A stretch of DNA of 7,871 bases from JANNFX01 sp031380225. GTDB taxonomy: Bacteria > Pseudomonadota > Alphaproteobacteria > Rhizobiales > Hyphomicrobiaceae. This document shows, piece after piece, positions 5,990 to 7,871 of the stretch. The notes under the pieces are model-generated. The model searched no databases. It was not told where the DNA came from and was given only the letters and a program-made list of their open reading frames with translations. The stretch lies in the NCBI GenBank assembly GCA_031380225.1, contig JANNFX010000043.1:1-7871 (forward strand), read 5' to 3'. Every line of letters starts with the position of its first letter. Position 1 is the first letter of the stretch. The position numbers were made by a program, and so were the translations under genes.

Positions 5990-6375
5990 GTTTTCTCCCG
6001 AATGGACCAGCGGTTAATGGTGTTGCGCCTCGTTCATAGCTGCTAAGCCGCAGGCGTTGTGATGAGCAAATGCCTTGACCCAACAGGCCAACTCATGAGA
6101 TACGCCACTTATTCGATCCGACATGGGTCGAGACATCAGCGTTTCGCATCGCGTGAATGGACCTGACTGAGCGTCAAGCTCGCCAAAGTGTCCTTCTGCT
6201 AACGCTTCTGACCCACCCAACATCCAGCCTCCCGGCACGCGGGGCGGCTTTACGGTCCGGTATTGGCGGAAGCCGATCTGCATTCGCAGATCAAGGCTGC
6301 GCGCAGCAGCGCGTTTCAAACCCCATTTTCTGGCCCACTCAGCCCTAATAACTCAACTTTGAGAAAGATACCCCT
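5990..6375 (+). promoter_or_regulatory. Non-coding region before the RhlE helicase with several hairpins; possible long structured leader
   Basis: No convincing gene lies in these about 390 bases. Three stem-loops stand out. TCGATCC-GACAT-GGGTCGA is at 6113-6131 (7 bp with one G-U). AGCC-GATCTGC-ATTC-GCAGATC-AA-GGCT is at 6271-6298 (a perfect 7-bp stem extended by 4 bp past a two-base bulge). CGCGC-AGCA-GCGCG followed by TTT is at 6300-6316. The last two are adjacent and end about 60 bases before the helicase start. A possible promoter is TTGACC (6075-6080) followed after 17-18 bases by a weak GATAC-type -10, which would give a leader of about 265 bases. Long structured leaders are known for cold-regulated DEAD-box helicase mRNAs such as csdA in E. 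coli; that this is one is inference. Confidence 0.35.
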
Positions 6376-7871
6376 TTGACGACTTTTGCAGACCTCGGTC
6401 TTGATCAACGCATCATGGATGCACTCACCACCGAAGGTTACACCATCCCGACTCCGATCCAGGCGCAGGCGATCCCGAGCGTCATGGCTGGCCGCGACCT
6501 GTTGGGCATCGCCCAGACCGGCACTGGCAAGACCGCCGCATTCGCTTTGCCGATCTTGCATCGCTTGGCGCAGAACCCGCAGCCGCCGCGCCATCGCACG
6601 ACGCGCGTTCTCGTACTCTCGCCGACGCGTGAGCTTGCAGCCCAGATCGCAGAAAGCTTCAAGACCTACGGCCGCAACTTCAATCTTAAGATTGTCACGA
6701 TTTTCGGCGGCGTCAGCTTCAAGCCACAAATTCAGGCCCTGAACGGCGGCGTTGATATCCTCGTCGCCACGCCAGGCCGCCTGATGGACCATATGTCCTC
6801 GCGCATGCTGTCACTCGACCAGACCGAATGCTTCGTGCTCGACGAAGCTGACCAGATGATGGACTTGGGCTTCATCCAGCCGATTCGCCAGATCATCCAG
6901 AAGCTGCCGAAGAAGAAGCAGAGCCTGTTTTTCTCGGCGACCATGCCGAGTGAAATTGGCGCACTGGCAGCTGAATTGCTGCACAATCCGGATAAGGTTT
7001 CGGTGACACCCGCAGCTAAGACGGCGGACCGCGTTGACCAGCAAATCATCTTTGTTGAGCAGGCCAAGAAGCGCTCGATGCTGGCTGAATTGTTCGCTAG
7101 TCCTGAGATGACACGCACGCTCGTGTTCACCCGTACCAAGCGCGGCGCAGACCGCGTTGCACGTCACTTGAACTCGGTTGGCATTCCGGTTTCCGCAATC
7201 CACGGCAATAAGAGCCAATCACAGCGCGATCAGGCGATGACGCAATTCAAGGGCTCGAAAATCCGGGCCTTGATTGCAACCGACATTGCGGCGCGTGGCA
7301 TTGATATCGATGCTATCTCTCATGTTGTGAACTATGAACTGCCGAACGTCCCAGAAAGCTATGTCCACCGCATCGGCCGCACCGCGCGCGCTGGTGCTGA
7401 TGGCATCGCCATCTCGTTGGTCGACGGTGATGAGCGCGCCTACCTGCGCGATATCGAACGGCTGACGCGTCAGCAGATTCCGTCGGTTGACCGCCGCGGA
7501 GATTCATCTTTGGCTGTTGTTGCCAACGACCATAAGGCCGAACGCGAAGAAGAAGCAGCCCATGCGGCTGGCGATAAGCGCCGGTCGAGCCCGCGGACCC
7601 CGCGTCCGTTTGCATCGCGCCCCGGTGGCGGCGCCCGCCGTCCGGATCGTGCAGAGCGCACGGATCGTCCGGCTCGCGATACCAGTGCGGTCTCAGGCGA
7701 TCGCATCGATGTTCAAGACGCAACAGCCGAACGCGCTCCGAGGCCGTTCAATGATCGTGGACCTCGTCCAGAGCGCAGCGCTCGCCCATTCAATAACGGT
7801 GGCGATCGTGGCGGCTACAAAGGCTCTCGCGAAGACCGTGGCGGCGAGCGCCGCTTCGGTGGCGCACCACG
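6376..7871 (+). CDS. rhlE: DEAD-box ATP-dependent RNA helicase, RhlE type (C-terminus cut by right window edge)
   Basis: The frame is open from TTG at 6376 to the window end (498 codons) and encodes a superfamily 2 RNA helicase that unwinds short duplexes in ribosome assembly, mRNA decay or cold adaptation. Motifs in order: Q motif with F4 and GYTIPTPIQ (21-29), Walker A AQTGTGKT (46-53), PTREL (83-87), ATPGRLMDH, DEAD (156-159), SAT (187-189), VFTRTKRGADR, ATDIAARGID (301-310) and HRIGRTARAG (331-340). From about residue 372 a disordered, Arg/Gly/Pro-rich tail begins with RPF, RGG and PRP repeats, suited to RNA binding. TTG is chosen because an in-frame TAA lies at 6349-6351 and the next start, ATG at 6415, would remove the conserved Phe of the Q motif. 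MTTFADLGL is the usual RhlE beginning. The ribosome site is weak (GAGAAAG, well upstream). The stop lies outside the window. Confidence 0.93.
   Translation, partial: MTTFADLGLDQRIMDALTTEGYTIPTPIQAQAIPSVMAGRDLLGIAQTGTGKTAAFALPILHRLAQNPQPPRHRTTRVLVLSPTRELAAQIAESFKTYGRNFNLKIVTIFGGVSFKPQIQALNGGVDILVATPGRLMDHMSSRMLSLDQTECFVLDEADQMMDLGFIQPIRQIIQKLPKKKQSLFFSATMPSEIGALAAELLHNPDKVSVTPAAKTADRVDQQIIFVEQAKKRSMLAELFASPEMTRTLVFTRTKRGADRVARHLNSVGIPVSAIHGNKSQSQRDQAMTQFKGSKIRALIATDIAARGIDIDAISHVVNYELPNVPESYVHRIGRTARAGADGIAISLVDGDERAYLRDIERLTRQQIPSVDRRGDSSLAVVANDHKAEREEEAAHAAGDKRRSSPRTPRPFASRPGGGARRPDRAERTDRPARDTSAVSGDRIDVQDATAERAPRPFNDRGPRPERSARPFNNGGDRGGYKGSREDRGGERRFGGAP

Noticed and set aside
6014..6319. 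101-codon minus-strand frame opposite the possible rhlE leader
   Set aside because: It begins with TTG, has only GGGG one base before it, matches no family I recognise, and its start lies inside the hairpins. It could be a small orphan gene, but codon-level conservation would be needed to claim it.

Overview
The window reads as ordinary chromosome of an alphaproteobacterium, most likely of the order Hyphomicrobiales (rhizobia, Bradyrhizobium/Rhodopseudomonas relatives). The evidence is the gene content (an htpX-rsmB-heparinase II/III run divergent from an SDHAF4/DUF1674 gene, an extensin-like protein, a TadE/TadG-type von Willebrand A protein), a moderately high G+C content judged by eye, and GGCGGGAT-type palindromic repeats of the kind common in these genomes. 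No genus can be fixed from the sequence alone.

Layout. Positions 1-3000, minus strand: htpX (inner-membrane zinc protease), rsmB (16S rRNA m5C967 methyltransferase) and the N-terminal part of a heparinase II/III family protein, which runs off the left edge. The htpX stop and rsmB start overlap by four bases, so these two are translationally coupled; the heparinase follows after about 120 bases. Positions 3001-3095 form a divergent promoter region. On the plus strand follows a 72-codon gene for an SDHAF4-type succinate dehydrogenase assembly factor (3096-3314).

Positions 3315-3805 hold no convincing gene but contain a 22-bp tandem repeat, a 15-bp palindrome, a large inverted pair of REP-like palindromes and a GC-rich dyad. 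Then come a TadE/TadG-like von Willebrand A protein (3806-5014), a clear intrinsic terminator (5045-5076) and an exported extensin-like protein with an M15-peptidase-like metal motif (5145-5855). A second cluster of palindromic repeats (5858-5989) and a non-coding stretch with several hairpins precede a DEAD-box RNA helicase of the RhlE type (from 6376, cut by the right edge), which begins at TTG and has an arginine/glycine-rich tail.

The genes do not form one pathway. HtpX (membrane protein quality control), RsmB (ribosome modification), SDHAF4 (respiratory complex II assembly) and RhlE (RNA remodelling) are housekeeping or stress functions. The VWA protein and the extensin-like protein are both predicted to be envelope proteins and sit between two repeat clusters. 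I see no defence system, CRISPR array, insertion sequence, prophage, tRNA or rRNA. The points most worth a second look are the structured region before the helicase, the repeat-rich interval 3315-3690, the two strongly supported TTG starts, and the VWA/extensin pair bracketed by repeats.
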